Shown: positions 33,900 to 44,964 of the stretch, piece by piece | How the letters are laid out: every line of letters begins with the position of its first letter | Numbering within the stretch: position 1 is the first letter of the stretch | Notes under the pieces: model-generated | What the model was told of the DNA's origin: nothing | The model's input: only the letters and a program-made list of their open reading frames with translations | Database searches by the model: none | DNA from: Nocardia blacklockiae | GTDB lineage: Bacteria; Actinomycetota; Actinomycetes; Mycobacteriales; Mycobacteriaceae | DNA: 64,000 nucleotides | NCBI RefSeq assembly: GCF_015477355.1 | Contig: NZ_JADLRJ010000021.1 | Coordinates: 16,131 to 80,130, forward strand | Reading direction: 5' to 3' | Translations under genes and position numbers: made by a program

Positions 33900-35699
33900 A
33901 TGAGCACAGTGGGCCGCTACGGCATCGGGCAGACGCGGTGGGAGCCGATCGACAAGTCCGCCGCGGAGCGCGCGACCGCCAATCTCACCGACTATCGGCT
34001 GGCATGCCGTGAATTCAGTTGGAAGGCAGCGCGTCTCGACCTGGCGGGGTTGCCGGGTGGCGGTGTGAACATCGCCTACGAGGCGGTGGACCGGCATCTG
34101 GAGGAGCCGGGTTCACCCGCACCGTCCCTGCGGTGGCTGGCGGCCGCGGGCGGCGACACCACGTTCGGCTGCGCCGACCTGGTCTCCATGAGCAACCGGT
34201 TCGCCAACGTGCTGCGCGAGCTCGGGGTGCGCCGCGGGGACCGGGTGTGCACGCTGCTCGGCCGGATCCCGGAGCTGTATGTCGCGGCCCTGGGCGCCTG
34301 GAAGGCCGGGTGCGTGGTGTCGCCGCTGTTCTCGGCGTTCGGCCCGGAGCCGGTGCGGCAGCGGCTGGCGATCGCGGGCGCCACCGTCTTGATCACCACG
34401 GCCGCGTTCTACGAACGCAAGGTCGCCCCCATCCGGGACACGCTGCCGCTGTTGCGGCACGTGATCGTCACCGACGCGCGGGCGAACTCGGCCGGCGTGG
34501 TCGAGCTGCCGTCGGCGATGGCCGCCGCGGACACCGAATTCTCGATCGTGCGAACCGATTTCGAGGATCCTGCGCTGCTGCATTTCACCAGCGGCACCAC
34601 CGGGACGCCGAAGGGCGCGGTGCATGTGCACGGCGCGATCGTGGCGCACCGGGCCACGGCGCGTTACGCCCTGGATCTGCGCGCCGGTGACGTGTTCTGG
34701 TGCACGGCCGACCCCGGCTGGGTCACCGGGATGTCCTACGGGGTGATCGCGCCGTTGAGCCTGGGGGCGACCGTGATCAGCGACGAGTCCGAGTTCGACG
34801 CGCGGCGCTGGTACGACGTCCTCACCGCCGAGCGGGTGTCGGTGTGGTACACCGCGCCGACCGCGCTGCGCATGCTCATGCGCTACGGCGACCGGCTGCC
34901 CGAGGGTACGGATCTGTCGTGCCTGCGGTTCGTCGCCAGCGTGGGCGAGCCGCTGAACCCGGAGGTGGTCGACTGGGGCTACCAGGTCCTGGGTCACCCG
35001 GTGCACGACAACTGGTGGCAGACCGAGACCGGGGCGATCATGATCGCCAATCTCGCCGCCGAGCAGGTGCGTCCGGGGTCGATGGGCCGGCCGCTGCCCG
35101 GTGTCGAGGCGACCGTGCTGCGGCGCGGGACCGACGGCCGGGCCGCCGTGGTCGCCGGGGCCGTCACTCCGGCGGAGGTCGGCGAGATCGGCGAGTTGGC
35201 GGTGCGCGCCGGCTGGCCGTCGATGTTCCGCGGGTACTGGCACGACCCCGGTCGCTACGCGCGAAGTTTCGCCGACGGGTGGTATCTCAGCGGCGATCTG
35301 GCCCGGCGCGACCGCGACGGCTACTACTGGTTCGTCGGCCGGGCCGACGATGTGATCAAGTCCGCCGGGCACCTCATCGGCCCGTTCGAGGTGGAGAGCG
35401 CGTTGATGGCGCATCCGGCGGTGCTCGAGGCGGGCGTGATCGGCACGCCGGACCCGGTGGCGGGGGAGCTGGTGAAGGCGTTCGTCGTGCTGCGCCCCGG
35501 ATACGCGCCGGGCGAGCCGCTGCGGGCCGAGCTGAGCGCGTTCGGCCGCCGCGCGCTCGGGGTGGTGGCGCCCAAGCGGATCGAGTTCGCCGACAGCCTG
35601 CCGCACACCCGCAGCGGCAAGGTGATGCGCCGGCTGCTCAAGGCCCGCGAACTCGGGTTGCCCGAAGGCGATCTGTCGACACTGGAGAGCACGTCGTGA
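33900..35699 (+). CDS. Acetyl-CoA-synthetase-like AMP-forming ligase
   Basis: A 599-residue member of the ANL superfamily close to acetate-CoA ligase. The phosphate loop is [20 protein letters not shown], the A5 motif [10 protein letters not shown], the A7/A8 hinge [20 protein letters not shown] and the catalytic lysine lies in [10 protein letters not shown]. It should activate acetate or another short acid to acyl-AMP, then to a thiol. The ATG at 33900 has GGAGGCGAG just upstream. First gene of a seven-gene unit with E1alpha, E1beta, E2, ACP and an ABC pair; stop and next start overlap (GTGA). Confidence 0.88.
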   Translation: MSTVGRYGIGQTRWEPIDKSAAERATANLTDYRLACREFSWKAARLDLAGLPGGGVNIAYEAVDRHLEEPGSPAPSLRWLAAAGGDTTFGCADLVSMSNRFANVLRELGVRRGDRVCTLLGRIPELYVAALGAWKAGCVVSPLFSAFGPEPVRQRLAIAGATVLITTAAFYERKVAPIRDTLPLLRHVIVTDARANSAGVVELPSAMAAADTEFSIVRTDFEDPALLHFTSGTTGTPKGAVHVHGAIVAHRATARYALDLRAGDVFWCTADPGWVTGMSYGVIAPLSLGATVISDESEFDARRWYDVLTAERVSVWYTAPTALRMLMRYGDRLPEGTDLSCLRFVASVGEPLNPEVVDWGYQVLGHPVHDNWWQTETGAIMIANLAAEQVRPGSMGRPLPGVEATVLRRGTDGRAAVVAGAVTPAEVGEIGELAVRAGWPSMFRGYWHDPGRYARSFADGWYLSGDLARRDRDGYYWFVGRADDVIKSAGHLIGPFEVESALMAHPAVLEAGVIGTPDPVAGELVKAFVVLRPGYAPGEPLRAELSAFGRRALGVVAPKRIEFADSLPHTRSGKVMRRLLKARELGLPEGDLSTLESTS

Positions 35700-36694
35700 C
35701 GATCACGCAGCGGGCGCCGGCCGCCGACATCGCGCCGCCGACACCGCGAATCGAGTTGCTGCGTCAGATGATTCGCATTCGGCGCTTCGAGGAACGCTGT
35801 GTGCGGCTCTACAGCGCGGAGAAGATCCGCGGCTTCCTGCATCTCTACATCGGTGAAGAGGCGGTGGCCGCCGGTCTGCTCGGCCGGATCGGGCCCGGTG
35901 ACGCCGTGGTCTCGACCTACCGCGAGCACGGCCACGCGCTGGTCCGCGGCATCCCGATGCGGGCACTGATGGCCGAGATGTTCGGCCGCGGCACCGGAAC
36001 CAGCCACGGTCGCGGCGGATCCATGCATCTGTTCGACGCCGAGCGCCGGTTCTACGGCGGCAACGCCATCGTGGCCGGCGGCCTGCCGATCGCGGTGGGG
36101 CTGGCCTTGGCCGATGCCATGGCCGGTCGCGACACGGTCACCGTGTGCCTGTTCGGTGGCGGCGCGGTCGCGGAGGGGGAGTTCCACGAATGCCTGAATC
36201 TCGCCGCGCTGTGGCGACTTCCGGTGTTGTTCGCGTGTGAGAACAACCGCTATGCCATGGGCACCGCGCTGGCTCGCGAACACGCCGTCACCGACCTGGC
36301 CTTGCGCGCGGCGTCCTACGGCATGGCCGCGTGGCCGGTCGACGGCATGGACGCCGTGGCGGTCGGCGCGGCGACTCGCCGGGCGGTGGAGTCGATCCGG
36401 GGTGGCGGCGGACCGTGCTTCCTGGAATTGCGCACCTACCGGTTCCGCGCGCATTCGCTGTACGACGCCGATCGGTACCGCGACAAGGCCGAGATCACGG
36501 AATGGAAAGCGCGCGACCCGATCTCGCGTCTGGTGGCGGCGCTGCGCGCCGACGGCGAGCTGGATCAGGACGGTCTCGCTGAGCTCGAGGCCGCCGTCGA
36601 CGCCGAGATCGACGACGCCGTCGCCGCCGCGGAGCAGGCGCCCGACGAACCGGTCACCGACCTGACCCGCCACGTCTACGCGGAGCGGTCATGA
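35696..36694 (+). CDS. pdhA: Pyruvate/2-oxoacid dehydrogenase E1 component, alpha subunit
   Basis: A 332-residue thiamine-diphosphate enzyme subunit. The ThDP motif runs from [20 protein letters not shown] to VLFACENN (usual GDG is GGG here). [20 protein letters not shown] and the phosphorylation-loop region [10 protein letters not shown] are typical of the heterotetrameric E1. It decarboxylates a 2-oxoacid, most likely pyruvate or acetoin. The start GTG overlaps the ligase stop; the stop overlaps the E1beta start. Confidence 0.9.
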   Translation: MTITQRAPAADIAPPTPRIELLRQMIRIRRFEERCVRLYSAEKIRGFLHLYIGEEAVAAGLLGRIGPGDAVVSTYREHGHALVRGIPMRALMAEMFGRGTGTSHGRGGSMHLFDAERRFYGGNAIVAGGLPIAVGLALADAMAGRDTVTVCLFGGGAVAEGEFHECLNLAALWRLPVLFACENNRYAMGTALAREHAVTDLALRAASYGMAAWPVDGMDAVAVGAATRRAVESIRGGGGPCFLELRTYRFRAHSLYDADRYRDKAEITEWKARDPISRLVAALRADGELDQDGLAELEAAVDAEIDDAVAAAEQAPDEPVTDLTRHVYAERS

Positions 36695-37659
36695 CCACCT
36701 ATCGGGACGCGATGCGGGAAGCGTTGCGCGAGGTGCTGATTCGAGACGAGCGCACGTTCCTCATGGGCGAGGACGTCGGCGCCTACGGTGGCTGCTTCGG
36801 CGTGAGCCGGGGTCTGCTCGACGAATTCGGGCCGCGGCGCGTCCGCGACACCCCGCTGAGCGAGTCGGCGTTCGTCGGCGCGGGTATCGGCGCGGCGCTG
36901 GCCGGCGCGCGCCCGATCGTGGAGATCATGACGGTCAACTTCAGCCTGCTGGCGCTCGACCAGATCCTCAACAACGCGGCGACCCTGCGGCACATGTCCG
37001 GCGGGCAGCTGGGCGTACCGCTGGTCATCCGCATGGCCACCGGCGCCGGACGGCAACTGGCAGCACAGCATTCACACAGTCTGGAGGCGTTCTACGCACA
37101 CATCCCGGGCCTGCGGGTGGTGTCCCCGGCCACGGTCGCGGACGCCCGAGGCATGCTCTGGACAGCGTTGCAGGACCCGGATCCGGTGCTGATCTTCGAG
37201 CCGATCGCGCTGTACAACTCCGAGGGCGAATTGCCCGACGGCGGCGGCCCGGCCGACATCGATCGAGCGGCTGTGCGGCGCTCCGGGACCGACGTTACCC
37301 TCGTGTCCTACGGCGGCACCGTGCATGTCGCCGCGACTGCGGCGGAACAGCTTGCGGGAGAAGGTATTTCCGCCGAGGTGATCGACCTGCGCAGTCTGCG
37401 GCCGCTGGACGAGGAGACCGTGCTGGAGTCGGTGGCGCGCACGCACCGGCTGGTGGTCGTGGACGAGGGCTGGCGCAGCGTCGGCATCGCCGCCGAGATC
37501 GCCGCGCGCGCCGCCGAACACGCCTACTACGACCTCGACGCGCCGATCGCCCGGGTCTGCACCGCCGAGGTGCCCATCCCGTACGCGCGGCACCTGGAGG
37601 AGGCCGCGCTGCCACAGCCCGCCGCTGTGGTCGCGGCGGTGCGCGAGGCGGTGGCGTGA
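36691..37659 (+). CDS. pdhB: Pyruvate/2-oxoacid dehydrogenase E1 component, beta subunit
   Basis: A 322-residue transketolase-type subunit, partner of E1alpha. [38 protein letters not shown] (with the ThDP-activating Glu), [20 protein letters not shown] and the C-terminal LEEAALPQ are standard. The gene overlaps E1alpha by four bases and touches E2 with no gap. Confidence 0.92.
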   Translation: MTTYRDAMREALREVLIRDERTFLMGEDVGAYGGCFGVSRGLLDEFGPRRVRDTPLSESAFVGAGIGAALAGARPIVEIMTVNFSLLALDQILNNAATLRHMSGGQLGVPLVIRMATGAGRQLAAQHSHSLEAFYAHIPGLRVVSPATVADARGMLWTALQDPDPVLIFEPIALYNSEGELPDGGGPADIDRAAVRRSGTDVTLVSYGGTVHVAATAAEQLAGEGISAEVIDLRSLRPLDEETVLESVARTHRLVVVDEGWRSVGIAAEIAARAAEHAYYDLDAPIARVCTAEVPIPYARHLEEAALPQPAAVVAAVREAVA

Positions 37660-39216
37660 ATGACGGAATTCCGGATGCCGTCGCTGGGCGCGGACATGAC
37701 CGAGGGGACACTGCTGCGGTGGCTGGTGCGTCCCGGCGACCGCGTGCGCGCCGGTGACATCGTGGCCGAGGTGGACACCACCAAGGCGGCGATCGAGGTC
37801 GAATGCTTCGACGACGGTGTGATCGGCGAAATCCTGGTGCCGGAGGGGACGACCGTTCCCGTCGGCGCCCCGCTGGCGACGATACTGCAGGCCTCGCCCG
37901 GCCCGGACCTCCCCGAACCGCCGCCCGCGGCGCTTGAGAAGGGAAACGTCACGTCAGCCGAGGCCGCCGCGTCCGGCGAAGGGAACGTGACTCCTGCCGA
38001 AGTTGCCGCACCCGGCGAGACGAACGCGGTTCCGGCCGAGGCCGTCGCGTCCGCTGGCAACGGGCGCGCGGAGGTGCGGGCGACTCCGTTGGTGCGGCGG
38101 CTCGCCGAGGAGGCGGGTCTGGACCTGGCCGCCGTCCACGGCAGCGGCCCGCACGGGCGGGTGGTGCGTGCCGACGTCGAAGAGGCTGCGGCACACCGTG
38201 AACCGGCGACGGCGAGCCCGCCGCCCGGCGGCCCGCAACCCGAGCCCGTCGTGGTCGCCGACCTGGCCACTGTTCCGTCGCCCGCCGCTACTTCCGCCGT
38301 GTCAGCTCATCGTGTGCAGTGTCGCCGCGGGCATCCCGCAGGTCCCGACCACGTGCGTTCGTCCGGCTACGCCCGGCGGGTGGCCGCCGATCTCGCGGTG
38401 GATCTCGCCGCTGTCGCCGGCACGGGTCCGGGCGGAGCCGTCCGGGCGCGGGACGTGCGCACGGCGGCGGCGCGGCGCGTGGTCGAGCCCGTGGCCGCCG
38501 GCGAACCGCCGCAGGTTCGGGCCGGTGCGCCGGACGGCACCGCGGCGCGCGACCTCGGCGCGATGCGCGACCGGATCGCGGCCGCGATGACCAAGTCGAA
38601 ACAGACTGTGCCGCACTATTATCTGTCCACCACCGTGGACGTCGCGGCGGCGACCGAACGGCTGCGGGCGTGGAACCTGGCACTGCCGGTCGCGGAGCGA
38701 ATCCTGCTGCCCGCCTTGCTTTTCCGGGCAATCGCGGTGGCCGCGCGACGGGTGCCGGAGTTGAACGGTCACTGGGTCGACGGCGCGTTCCGCCCGTCCG
38801 CGGTGGTGCATCTCGGAGTGGTGGTCGCGCTGCGCGGCGGCGGCATCATCGTGCCCGCCGTCCCGCACGCCGACACACTCGATCCGCCCGCGATGATGGC
38901 GGCCTTGCGCGGGCTGGTCTCCCGCGCCCGGTCCGGGCGGCTGCGCTCCTCGGACACGACCGACGCGACCGTGACGGTGACCAATCTCGGTGACCTCGGC
39001 GTCGACTCGGTCTACGGCGTCGTGCCGATCCCGCAGGTCGCGATCGTCGGGCTCGGCGCGGTCTCCGACCGTCCCTGCGCGGTCGGGGGCCTGCTGGGGG
39101 TGCGGCCGCAGGTGACCGCGACCCTGTCCGCGGACCACCGCGCCAGCGACGGCGCCACCGGCGCCCGCTTCCTGAACACCGTCGCCACCCTGCTGCGGCA
39201 ACCCGAGGAGTTGTAG
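37660..39216 (+). CDS. pdhC: Dihydrolipoamide acyltransferase (E2) with two peripheral-subunit-binding domains
   Basis: A 518-residue E2. The lipoyl domain (1-78) carries Lys42 in [11 protein letters not shown] flexible linker (93-134) repeats units like [14 protein letters not shown] three times. Two E3/E1-binding domains follow, at about 141-175 ([15 protein letters not shown]...GRVVRADV) and 234-270 ([15 protein letters not shown]...AVRARDV); one is usual. The catalytic core (300-518) ends with the active-site [15 protein letters not shown]. No E3 gene lies nearby, so a shared dihydrolipoamide dehydrogenase is likely. The start is directly after the E1beta stop. Confidence 0.9.
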   Translation: MTEFRMPSLGADMTEGTLLRWLVRPGDRVRAGDIVAEVDTTKAAIEVECFDDGVIGEILVPEGTTVPVGAPLATILQASPGPDLPEPPPAALEKGNVTSAEAAASGEGNVTPAEVAAPGETNAVPAEAVASAGNGRAEVRATPLVRRLAEEAGLDLAAVHGSGPHGRVVRADVEEAAAHREPATASPPPGGPQPEPVVVADLATVPSPAATSAVSAHRVQCRRGHPAGPDHVRSSGYARRVAADLAVDLAAVAGTGPGGAVRARDVRTAAARRVVEPVAAGEPPQVRAGAPDGTAARDLGAMRDRIAAAMTKSKQTVPHYYLSTTVDVAAATERLRAWNLALPVAERILLPALLFRAIAVAARRVPELNGHWVDGAFRPSAVVHLGVVVALRGGGIIVPAVPHADTLDPPAMMAALRGLVSRARSGRLRSSDTTDATVTVTNLGDLGVDSVYGVVPIPQVAIVGLGAVSDRPCAVGGLLGVRPQVTATLSADHRASDGATGARFLNTVATLLRQPEEL

Positions 39217-39221
39217 AAGCC

Positions 39222-39479
39222 ATGCCCGAGACCATGTCCCGCGAAGCCGCCACCACCACCGCGCGGGCCGCACTGGCCGGCTTCGCCTCCGAGGCCGAAC
39301 TCGCGGCCCTCGACGAGAGCGCGCCCCTGCGAGCCACTCTGGAACTGGACTCCATCGATTTCCTCACCTTCGTCGAGCGGCTGTCCACCGCCGCCGGCCG
39401 GCGCATCGAGGAGACGGACTATCCGCGCCTGGCCACCCTCGCCTCGTGCGCGGAGTTCCTGATGGAGACCACGGCGTGA
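39222..39479 (+). CDS. Stand-alone acyl carrier protein
   Basis: An 85-residue phosphopantetheine carrier. The attachment site is Ser44 in LELDSIDFL, with the usual acidic helix II (DFLTFVERL) and C-terminal helix ([13 protein letters not shown]). It lies five bases after E2 and overlaps the ABC ATPase start (GTGA). A carrier protein in an oxoacid-dehydrogenase operon is unusual; the complex or the ligase may load an acyl group onto it (see findings). Confidence 0.88.
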   Translation: MPETMSREAATTTARAALAGFASEAELAALDESAPLRATLELDSIDFLTFVERLSTAAGRRIEETDYPRLATLASCAEFLMETTA

Positions 39480-40387
39480 CGGCGGCGGCGATTTCCGTTG
39501 CGGGACTGACGAAATCGTTCGGCCGGGCCCGTGCCTTGGACGGGCTCGACCTGACCGTGCGCACCGGTGAGGTGCACGGCTTCCTCGGCCCGAACGGGTC
39601 GGGCAAGACGACGACCATTCGTATCCTGCTCGGCCTGCTGCGCGCCGACTCCGGCACCGTGCGGGTACTCGGCGGCGACCCGTGGACGGACGCCGTCGCG
39701 CTGCACGCCCGGCTGGCCTATGTGCCCGGTGAGGTCACGCTGTGGCCCGGAATAACGGGCGGCGAGGTGATCGATCTGATGGGCCGGCTGCGTGGCGGGG
39801 TGGACCGGCGCCGGCGTGCGGAACTGCTGGAGCGATTCGATCTCGACCCGCATCAGAAGGCTCGTGCCTACTCGAAGGGTAATCGGCAGAAGGTCGCGCT
39901 GATCGCGGCGCTGGCCTGCGACGCCGAACTGCTGCTGCTCGACGAACCGACCGTCGGGCTGGATCCGTTGATGGAGGCCGAGTTCCAGCGCTGCGTGCGG
40001 GAATCGACCCGCGACGGACGCACGGTGCTGCTGTCGAGCCACATCCTGGGCGAGGTCGAGGCGCTGTGTGAGCGGGTGAGCATCATCCGGCGCGGCCGCA
40101 CCGTCGAGACCGGCACCCTCGCCGAACTGCGTCACCTCACCCGCACCACGATCACCGTGGACACGGTCCGCCCGGTGGACGGTCTCGACGCGCTCGCGGG
40201 CGTGCACGACCTCGTGCGGGAGGGCACCCACGCCCGGTTCGACGTCGAGAGCGCCGCTCTGGACACCGCGCTGCGCGCGGTTTCCGAGCTGGGCGTGCGC
40301 AGCATCACCAGCACGCCGCCGACCTTGGCGGACATCTTCCTGCGCCACTACGGCGCCGAAGCGGTGGCGGCCGGGGAGGTTTCGTGA
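39476..40387 (+). CDS. ABC transporter ATP-binding protein
   Basis: A 303-residue ABC ATPase of the ABC-2 (drug or polyketide export) group. Walker A is [12 protein letters not shown], the signature is [11 protein letters not shown], Walker B is [14 protein letters not shown] and the H-loop [13 protein letters not shown]-terminal regulatory domain of about 85 residues follows. It starts with a GTG overlapping the ACP stop, and its stop overlaps the permease start. Confidence 0.92.
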   Translation: MTAAAISVAGLTKSFGRARALDGLDLTVRTGEVHGFLGPNGSGKTTTIRILLGLLRADSGTVRVLGGDPWTDAVALHARLAYVPGEVTLWPGITGGEVIDLMGRLRGGVDRRRRAELLERFDLDPHQKARAYSKGNRQKVALIAALACDAELLLLDEPTVGLDPLMEAEFQRCVRESTRDGRTVLLSSHILGEVEALCERVSIIRRGRTVETGTLAELRHLTRTTITVDTVRPVDGLDALAGVHDLVREGTHARFDVESAALDTALRAVSELGVRSITSTPPTLADIFLRHYGAEAVAAGEVS

Positions 40388-42006
40388 GCAGCGCGCCCGC
40401 GAATGCGCGGACGAGCGTGCGGGACAACGCGTCCGGGACGGGCACGCTGGTGCTGTTCGTGCTCCGCCGGGAACGGTTCACGCTGCCGTGGTGGCTGCTC
40501 GGCATCGGACTGCTGCTGGGATATCAGTCCGTGGGCAGTCAGGCCCTCTACGACTCGCCCGCCAAGCTGGCGCGACTGCGCGAGACGATAGGCGCCAACG
40601 CGGCCGCTGTCGCCATGAACGGTCCGACCCGGCTGCTCGACAGCATCGGCGGGGAGGTGTTGTTCGAGATCTTCGCCTACCTGGCGGTGGTCGTCGCGCT
40701 GTTGAACATGTTCCTGATCGACAGGCATACCCGCACCGACGAGGAGACCGGGCGCGCCGAACTGTTCCGCTCGGCCAGGGTGGGCAGGCGCGCGCCAGCG
40801 CTCGCCGCGCTGGCGGTGGCCGGGGTCGCGGACGCCGCGGTCGCGATGGTCGTGTTCGCCACGGCGGCGGGTACCGGGTTGCCCGTTCCCGGTTCGGCGC
40901 TGCTCGCCTTCTCGGTTGCGGGCGTGGGCATTACGTTCGCGGCGCTCACCGCGGTCGCCGCGCAGGTGTTCGAGAACCCGCGCAGCGTCTACGGGGCGGT
41001 CGCGCTGGCGCTGGCGGCGGCGTACGTGCTGCGCGCCGTCGGTGACATCGGCAACGGCGCGGCGTCGTGGTTGTCGCCGATCGGGTGGGGACAGCGCACG
41101 TATCCCTTCGTCGCGGAGCGATGGTGGCCGCTGCTGCTGTTCGTGGTCGCGAGCGGGGTGCTCGCGACGGTCGCGTTCGCGGTGCTGGAGCGCCGGGACT
41201 TCGGTGCGGGACTGCTGGCCTACGGTACCGGCCGGTCGACCGCGTCCTGGGCCCTCGGCACGCCGCTGGGACTGGCCTGGCGGCTGCAGCGCGGTTCGCT
41301 GTTCGGCTGGGGCATCGGCACTTTCGTGCTCGGCGCGGCCTACGGATCGTTCGCCGACAGCATCGACGACTATCTCGCCGACAACCCGGAGATCGCGCAG
41401 TATCTGCCCGGCGGCGCGGCCGACGCCGTCGACGCGTATCTGGCACTGACGATCACCATCTCGGCGCTGCTGGCGTCGGCGTGCGGCATCGCGAGCGTGC
41501 TGCGGGCGCGCGGGGAGGAAACGGCGGGGCGCGCCGAATCGGTGCTGGCCGCGCCGGTCGGCCGGACCGCTTGGCTGGGGAGCCACGTCGCCGTCGCTCT
41601 CGTGGGCAGCGCGGCGGTGCTGGTCGCCGGTGGTTTCGGAGAGGCGCTGTCGCACAGTCTCACTACGGGTGACGCCGCTGAACTGCTGCGGGTCACCGGG
41701 GCCGCGCTCGGGTACGCGCCCGCGGTGTGGGTCGTCGTCGCGGTCGCGGTGGTGGCCTTCGGCTGGCTGCCGACCGCGGCGGTGCCGCTGTCCTGGGCGG
41801 CGTTCGCCTACTGCGCGGTCGCGGTGCTGTTCGCCGACTCCTTCGACCTGCCCGGGTGGTTCGCCGAGGCCTCGCCGTTCGAACACACCCCGCTGGCGCC
41901 GCTCGACAACGTCACGGCCACGCCGCTGCTCGGCCTGCTGGCCGTCGGCGCGGCCGGCGTGCTCGGCGGCTTCGCGGGCTTGCGCCGCCGCGACGTCGGC
42001 TACTGA
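40384..42006 (+). CDS. ABC-2 type exporter permease, duplicated
   Basis: A 540-residue membrane protein with about twelve helices in two halves (roughly 40-265 and 290-535), each with the ABC-2 layout; the second half repeats the [20 protein letters not shown] elbow seen as [20 protein letters not shown] in the first. It forms an exporter with the preceding ATPase. Substrate unknown: the operon suggests an acyl product or the toxic by-product of the pathway. The GTG at 40384 overlaps the ATPase stop. Confidence 0.88.
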   Translation: MSSAPANARTSVRDNASGTGTLVLFVLRRERFTLPWWLLGIGLLLGYQSVGSQALYDSPAKLARLRETIGANAAAVAMNGPTRLLDSIGGEVLFEIFAYLAVVVALLNMFLIDRHTRTDEETGRAELFRSARVGRRAPALAALAVAGVADAAVAMVVFATAAGTGLPVPGSALLAFSVAGVGITFAALTAVAAQVFENPRSVYGAVALALAAAYVLRAVGDIGNGAASWLSPIGWGQRTYPFVAERWWPLLLFVVASGVLATVAFAVLERRDFGAGLLAYGTGRSTASWALGTPLGLAWRLQRGSLFGWGIGTFVLGAAYGSFADSIDDYLADNPEIAQYLPGGAADAVDAYLALTITISALLASACGIASVLRARGEETAGRAESVLAAPVGRTAWLGSHVAVALVGSAAVLVAGGFGEALSHSLTTGDAAELLRVTGAALGYAPAVWVVVAVAVVAFGWLPTAAVPLSWAAFAYCAVAVLFADSFDLPGWFAEASPFEHTPLAPLDNVTATPLLGLLAVGAAGVLGGFAGLRRRDVGY

Positions 42007-42140
42007 GCGCTCGTCCGCGCCCCTGCTCGCCGCGCGGACCGAGGCAGGTGACGGCGACGACCGTGCTCGTGATGAGCAGCGCGATCGAGAGCGCGGTGGT
42101 GCCGGACCGGAAGGTCGCGGGAACTTCGGTAGGAGGAGAT

Positions 42141-44726
42141 GTGGTCGTAGGTGCCGACGGCGCAATAGGTTTCGCGGGTCTGTCCGAGTCCGAGGCCGCG
42201 GCCCGGCTGCTGCGCGACGGCGCGAACGTGTTGCCGCGCCGCCCGCCGGTTCGGTTGTGGCAGCGTGTGCTCGCCCAGGTGCGGGACCCGTTGATCGTCG
42301 TGCTGCTGGTGGCCGCGGCGCTGACCGTTGCCACCGGGGACTGGACCGACACGGCGGTGATCCTGCTGGTGATCGTCGTGAACACCGTGGTCGGTGTCGG
42401 CCAGGAGGTCCGGGCCGACCACGCCGTCGCGGCCTTGTCCCGGCTGACGGCGCCGAGCGCGCGCGTGGTGCGCGAGGAGCGCCGACAGGAGATACCGGCT
42501 GCCGGGGTGGTCGTGGGCGACCTGCTGATTCTCGCGGAGGGCGACATCGTCGCGGCGGACGCGACCCTGCTCGAGGCCGCGGCGCTGACGGTGGACGAGT
42601 CGGCGTTGACGGGCGAGTCGGTGCCGGTGGACAAGTCCGTGAGCGGTGACAGCCGGATATCGGCGGGAACGGCGGTGGTCAGGGGACGAGGCCGGGCGGT
42701 GGTGACCGCGACCGGGACGGCGAGCGCCACCGGCCGGATCGCGCAGCTGCTGACCCGGCGCAGCGACCGGACGCCGTTGCAGCGCAAGCTTTCCGATATC
42801 GGCAGGCTGCTCGCCGGGGTCACGGTCGCCCTGTGCGCGGTCGTGCTCGCGCTGGGCCTGGTCCGCGACCAGCCGCTCGAACTCATGCTGGTCGCCGCGA
42901 TCAGCCTCGCGGTCGCCGCGGTCCCCGAGTCGTTGCCCGCCGTCGTCACCCTGGGCCTCGCGCTGGGGGCGCGCCGCATGGCGGAGCGGCACGCGGTGAT
43001 CCGCGAGCTTCCCGCCGTGGAGACGCTGGGCTCGGTGACCGTGCTGGCCACCGACAAGACCGGCACGCTCACCGAGGGCCGCATGGTGGTCCGCGGGCTC
43101 TGGACGCCGGCGGCCGAAGCCGCCGTCACCGGCAGCGGCTACGGACCCGAGGGGGAGATACTCGTCGCCGGCCGGCCCGTGCCGGACGCGGACCTGCCCG
43201 CGATGATCGAGGTGGTGTCCGCGGCGGCGCTGTGTAACGACGCGCGGCTGTCGTCGCCGGTCACCGACGACGACAGCTGGCGCGCGCTGGGTGATCCGAC
43301 CGAGGCGGCGTTGCTGGCGGCGGCCGCGAAACTCGGTGTGCGAGCGGACGACCTGCGCGCGCGGCTGCCGCGGGTCGGCGAGCGCCCGTTCGACAGCGAC
43401 CGCAAGCGCATGACGACCGTGCACCGGGTGCCCGGCGGCTACCGGGTGATCTGCAAAGGCGCCCCGGAATCGGTGCTCGAACCGACTGTGCTGCACGGCG
43501 ATCCGGACCTCGTACGACGGGCCGCCGAGCGCGCCGACCGCTACGCCGCTGACGGCTACCGGGTGCTGGCCGTGGCGGCACGGGACCGCGCAGCCGCGCC
43601 GTCGGACGAGGAGAACCTCGAACACGATCTGCGCCTGCTCGGCCTGATCGCGATCCACGACCCGCCCCGCGCCGCGGCGGCCGCGGCCCTCGCCGCGTGC
43701 CGGCGGGCCGGGATCCGGCCGGTTCTGGTCACCGGAGATCACCCCGGCACCGCCCGCGCGATCGCCGCCGAGCTGGGTATTCTCGCGCCGGGCGAACCGG
43801 TGATCGACTGCCGCGACGCGCATGCGGAATTCGGCGGCGCGACCGTGTACGCCCGTGCCACGCCGGCGCAGAAGCTCGACATCATCGAGGCGCTGCACGC
43901 CGGTGGCGAGATCGTGGCGATGACCGGCGACGGCGTGAACGACGGGCCCGCGCTGCGCCGCGCCGACATCGGGGTCGCGATGGGGCGGCGCGGCACCGAG
44001 GTCGCGCGGCAGGCCGCCGATCTCGTGTTGGCCGACGACAATCTCGACACCGTCGTCGCGGCGGTGGAGGAGGGCCGCCGCGTCTACGCCAATATCCGGC
44101 GCTTCCTGATCTACGGGCTGTCCGGCGGCGCCGCCGAGATCGCGGTGATGCTGCTCGGTCCGTTCCTCGGGTTGGCGCTGCCGCTGCTGCCGGCGCAAAT
44201 TCTCTGGATCAACCTGATGACGCACGGTGTGCCGGGCGTCGCGCTCGGTGGCGAACCGGCCGAGCCGGGATCGATGCGGCGGGCCCCGCGGCCACCCGCG
44301 CAGAGCATTCTCGGTGCGGGGCTGTGGCAACGGGTGCCCCGGATCGCCCTGGTGCTGACCGCGGCCACACTCGGCGTCGCGGTGTGGGCGCAGCACACCG
44401 GGCGACCCTGGCAGACGATGGCCTTCTTCGCTTTGGGCGCAACGCAACTCGGGGTCGCACTGGGCTCACGTTCGCGGCCGCGCTCATGGGCCAACCCCAT
44501 GCTGCTGGTCGCGGTGGGAGCCGCCTTCGCCCTGCAACTCGCCGGGGTCTATCTCCCGCCGCTGCGCCACCTGCTGGGGACCGAACCGCTCGGGCTCGCG
44601 GACCTGCTCCTCGTGAGCGGCGCGTCGTTACTGGGCTACGTGACGGTCCGCACGGACCGCCGCGTTCATCCGGCCCCGGACAAACGCTCGGCGGTCGTGC
44701 GGTCCGAGATTTCGAGCGCCGCGTAG
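42141..44726 (+). CDS. ctpF: P-type cation-transporting ATPase (CtpF-like, P2 type)
   Basis: An 861-residue P2-type ATPase. Key motifs are [10 protein letters not shown] (actuator), VPESLPAVV (ion-binding helix 4), [11 protein letters not shown] (phosphorylated Asp), KGAPESVL (nucleotide site) and [12 protein letters not shown]. The C-terminal helices include [18 protein letters not shown]. Its relative CtpF (Rv1997) belongs to the M. tuberculosis DosR regulon and exports Ca2+ or other cations. The GTG at 42141 is chosen for the perfect AGGAGGAGAT before it; an ATG at 42072 is in frame but unsupported. It lies 134 bases after the ABC permease. Confidence 0.9.
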   Translation: MVVGADGAIGFAGLSESEAAARLLRDGANVLPRRPPVRLWQRVLAQVRDPLIVVLLVAAALTVATGDWTDTAVILLVIVVNTVVGVGQEVRADHAVAALSRLTAPSARVVREERRQEIPAAGVVVGDLLILAEGDIVAADATLLEAAALTVDESALTGESVPVDKSVSGDSRISAGTAVVRGRGRAVVTATGTASATGRIAQLLTRRSDRTPLQRKLSDIGRLLAGVTVALCAVVLALGLVRDQPLELMLVAAISLAVAAVPESLPAVVTLGLALGARRMAERHAVIRELPAVETLGSVTVLATDKTGTLTEGRMVVRGLWTPAAEAAVTGSGYGPEGEILVAGRPVPDADLPAMIEVVSAAALCNDARLSSPVTDDDSWRALGDPTEAALLAAAAKLGVRADDLRARLPRVGERPFDSDRKRMTTVHRVPGGYRVICKGAPESVLEPTVLHGDPDLVRRAAERADRYAADGYRVLAVAARDRAAAPSDEENLEHDLRLLGLIAIHDPPRAAAAAALAACRRAGIRPVLVTGDHPGTARAIAAELGILAPGEPVIDCRDAHAEFGGATVYARATPAQKLDIIEALHAGGEIVAMTGDGVNDGPALRRADIGVAMGRRGTEVARQAADLVLADDNLDTVVAAVEEGRRVYANIRRFLIYGLSGGAAEIAVMLLGPFLGLALPLLPAQILWINLMTHGVPGVALGGEPAEPGSMRRAPRPPAQSILGAGLWQRVPRIALVLTAATLGVAVWAQHTGRPWQTMAFFALGATQLGVALGSRSRPRSWANPMLLVAVGAAFALQLAGVYLPPLRHLLGTEPLGLADLLLVSGASLLGYVTVRTDRRVHPAPDKRSAVVRSEISSAA

Positions 44727-44865
44727 CCGCTGTGAACGGCTTTCGGCGTGTTGATGCGGCGGAAGAGCCCGCGCTGCAGGGCCTCCGGTCGGCTGCGCTC
44801 CGGACTTGGCGGGGAGTTCAGGGCTCGGGCGCGACGGCATGATCATTGCCGGACGGCCCGGCGGG

Positions 44866-44913
44866 CGATGACTTTGGCCCGTCTCGGGACGAGCCGCCCG
44901 CGGCGATGCTGAA
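44866..44913 (+). promoter_or_regulatory. DosR-like box and CTGA element before phosphoketolase
   Basis: CGATGACTTTGGCCCGTCT (44866-44884) is a DosR-type site, continued by CGGGAC. GATGCTGAA occurs at 44905-44913 with CTGA 39 bases after GACTTT, as in the promoters at 24801 and 54405. The phosphoketolase start is at 44965. Confidence 0.6.
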
Positions 44914-44964
44914 TACATCGGCCGGCTTGATCGCTGCGGCCCGATGGTTCGGGAAAGGGTCGAC

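Noticed and set aside
42116-42133. A DosR-like GGGAACTTCGGT before the CtpF-type ATPase
   Set aside because: It ends only a few bases before the preferred start (42141) and overlaps its ribosome-site region, so it cannot be an upstream activator site for that start. It would count only if the ATG at 42072 and a further-upstream promoter were excluded by data.
42000-44447. An 815-codon minus-strand open frame opposite the P-type ATPase
   Set aside because: No domain resemblance and typical antisense composition. The plus strand carries every P-type ATPase motif.
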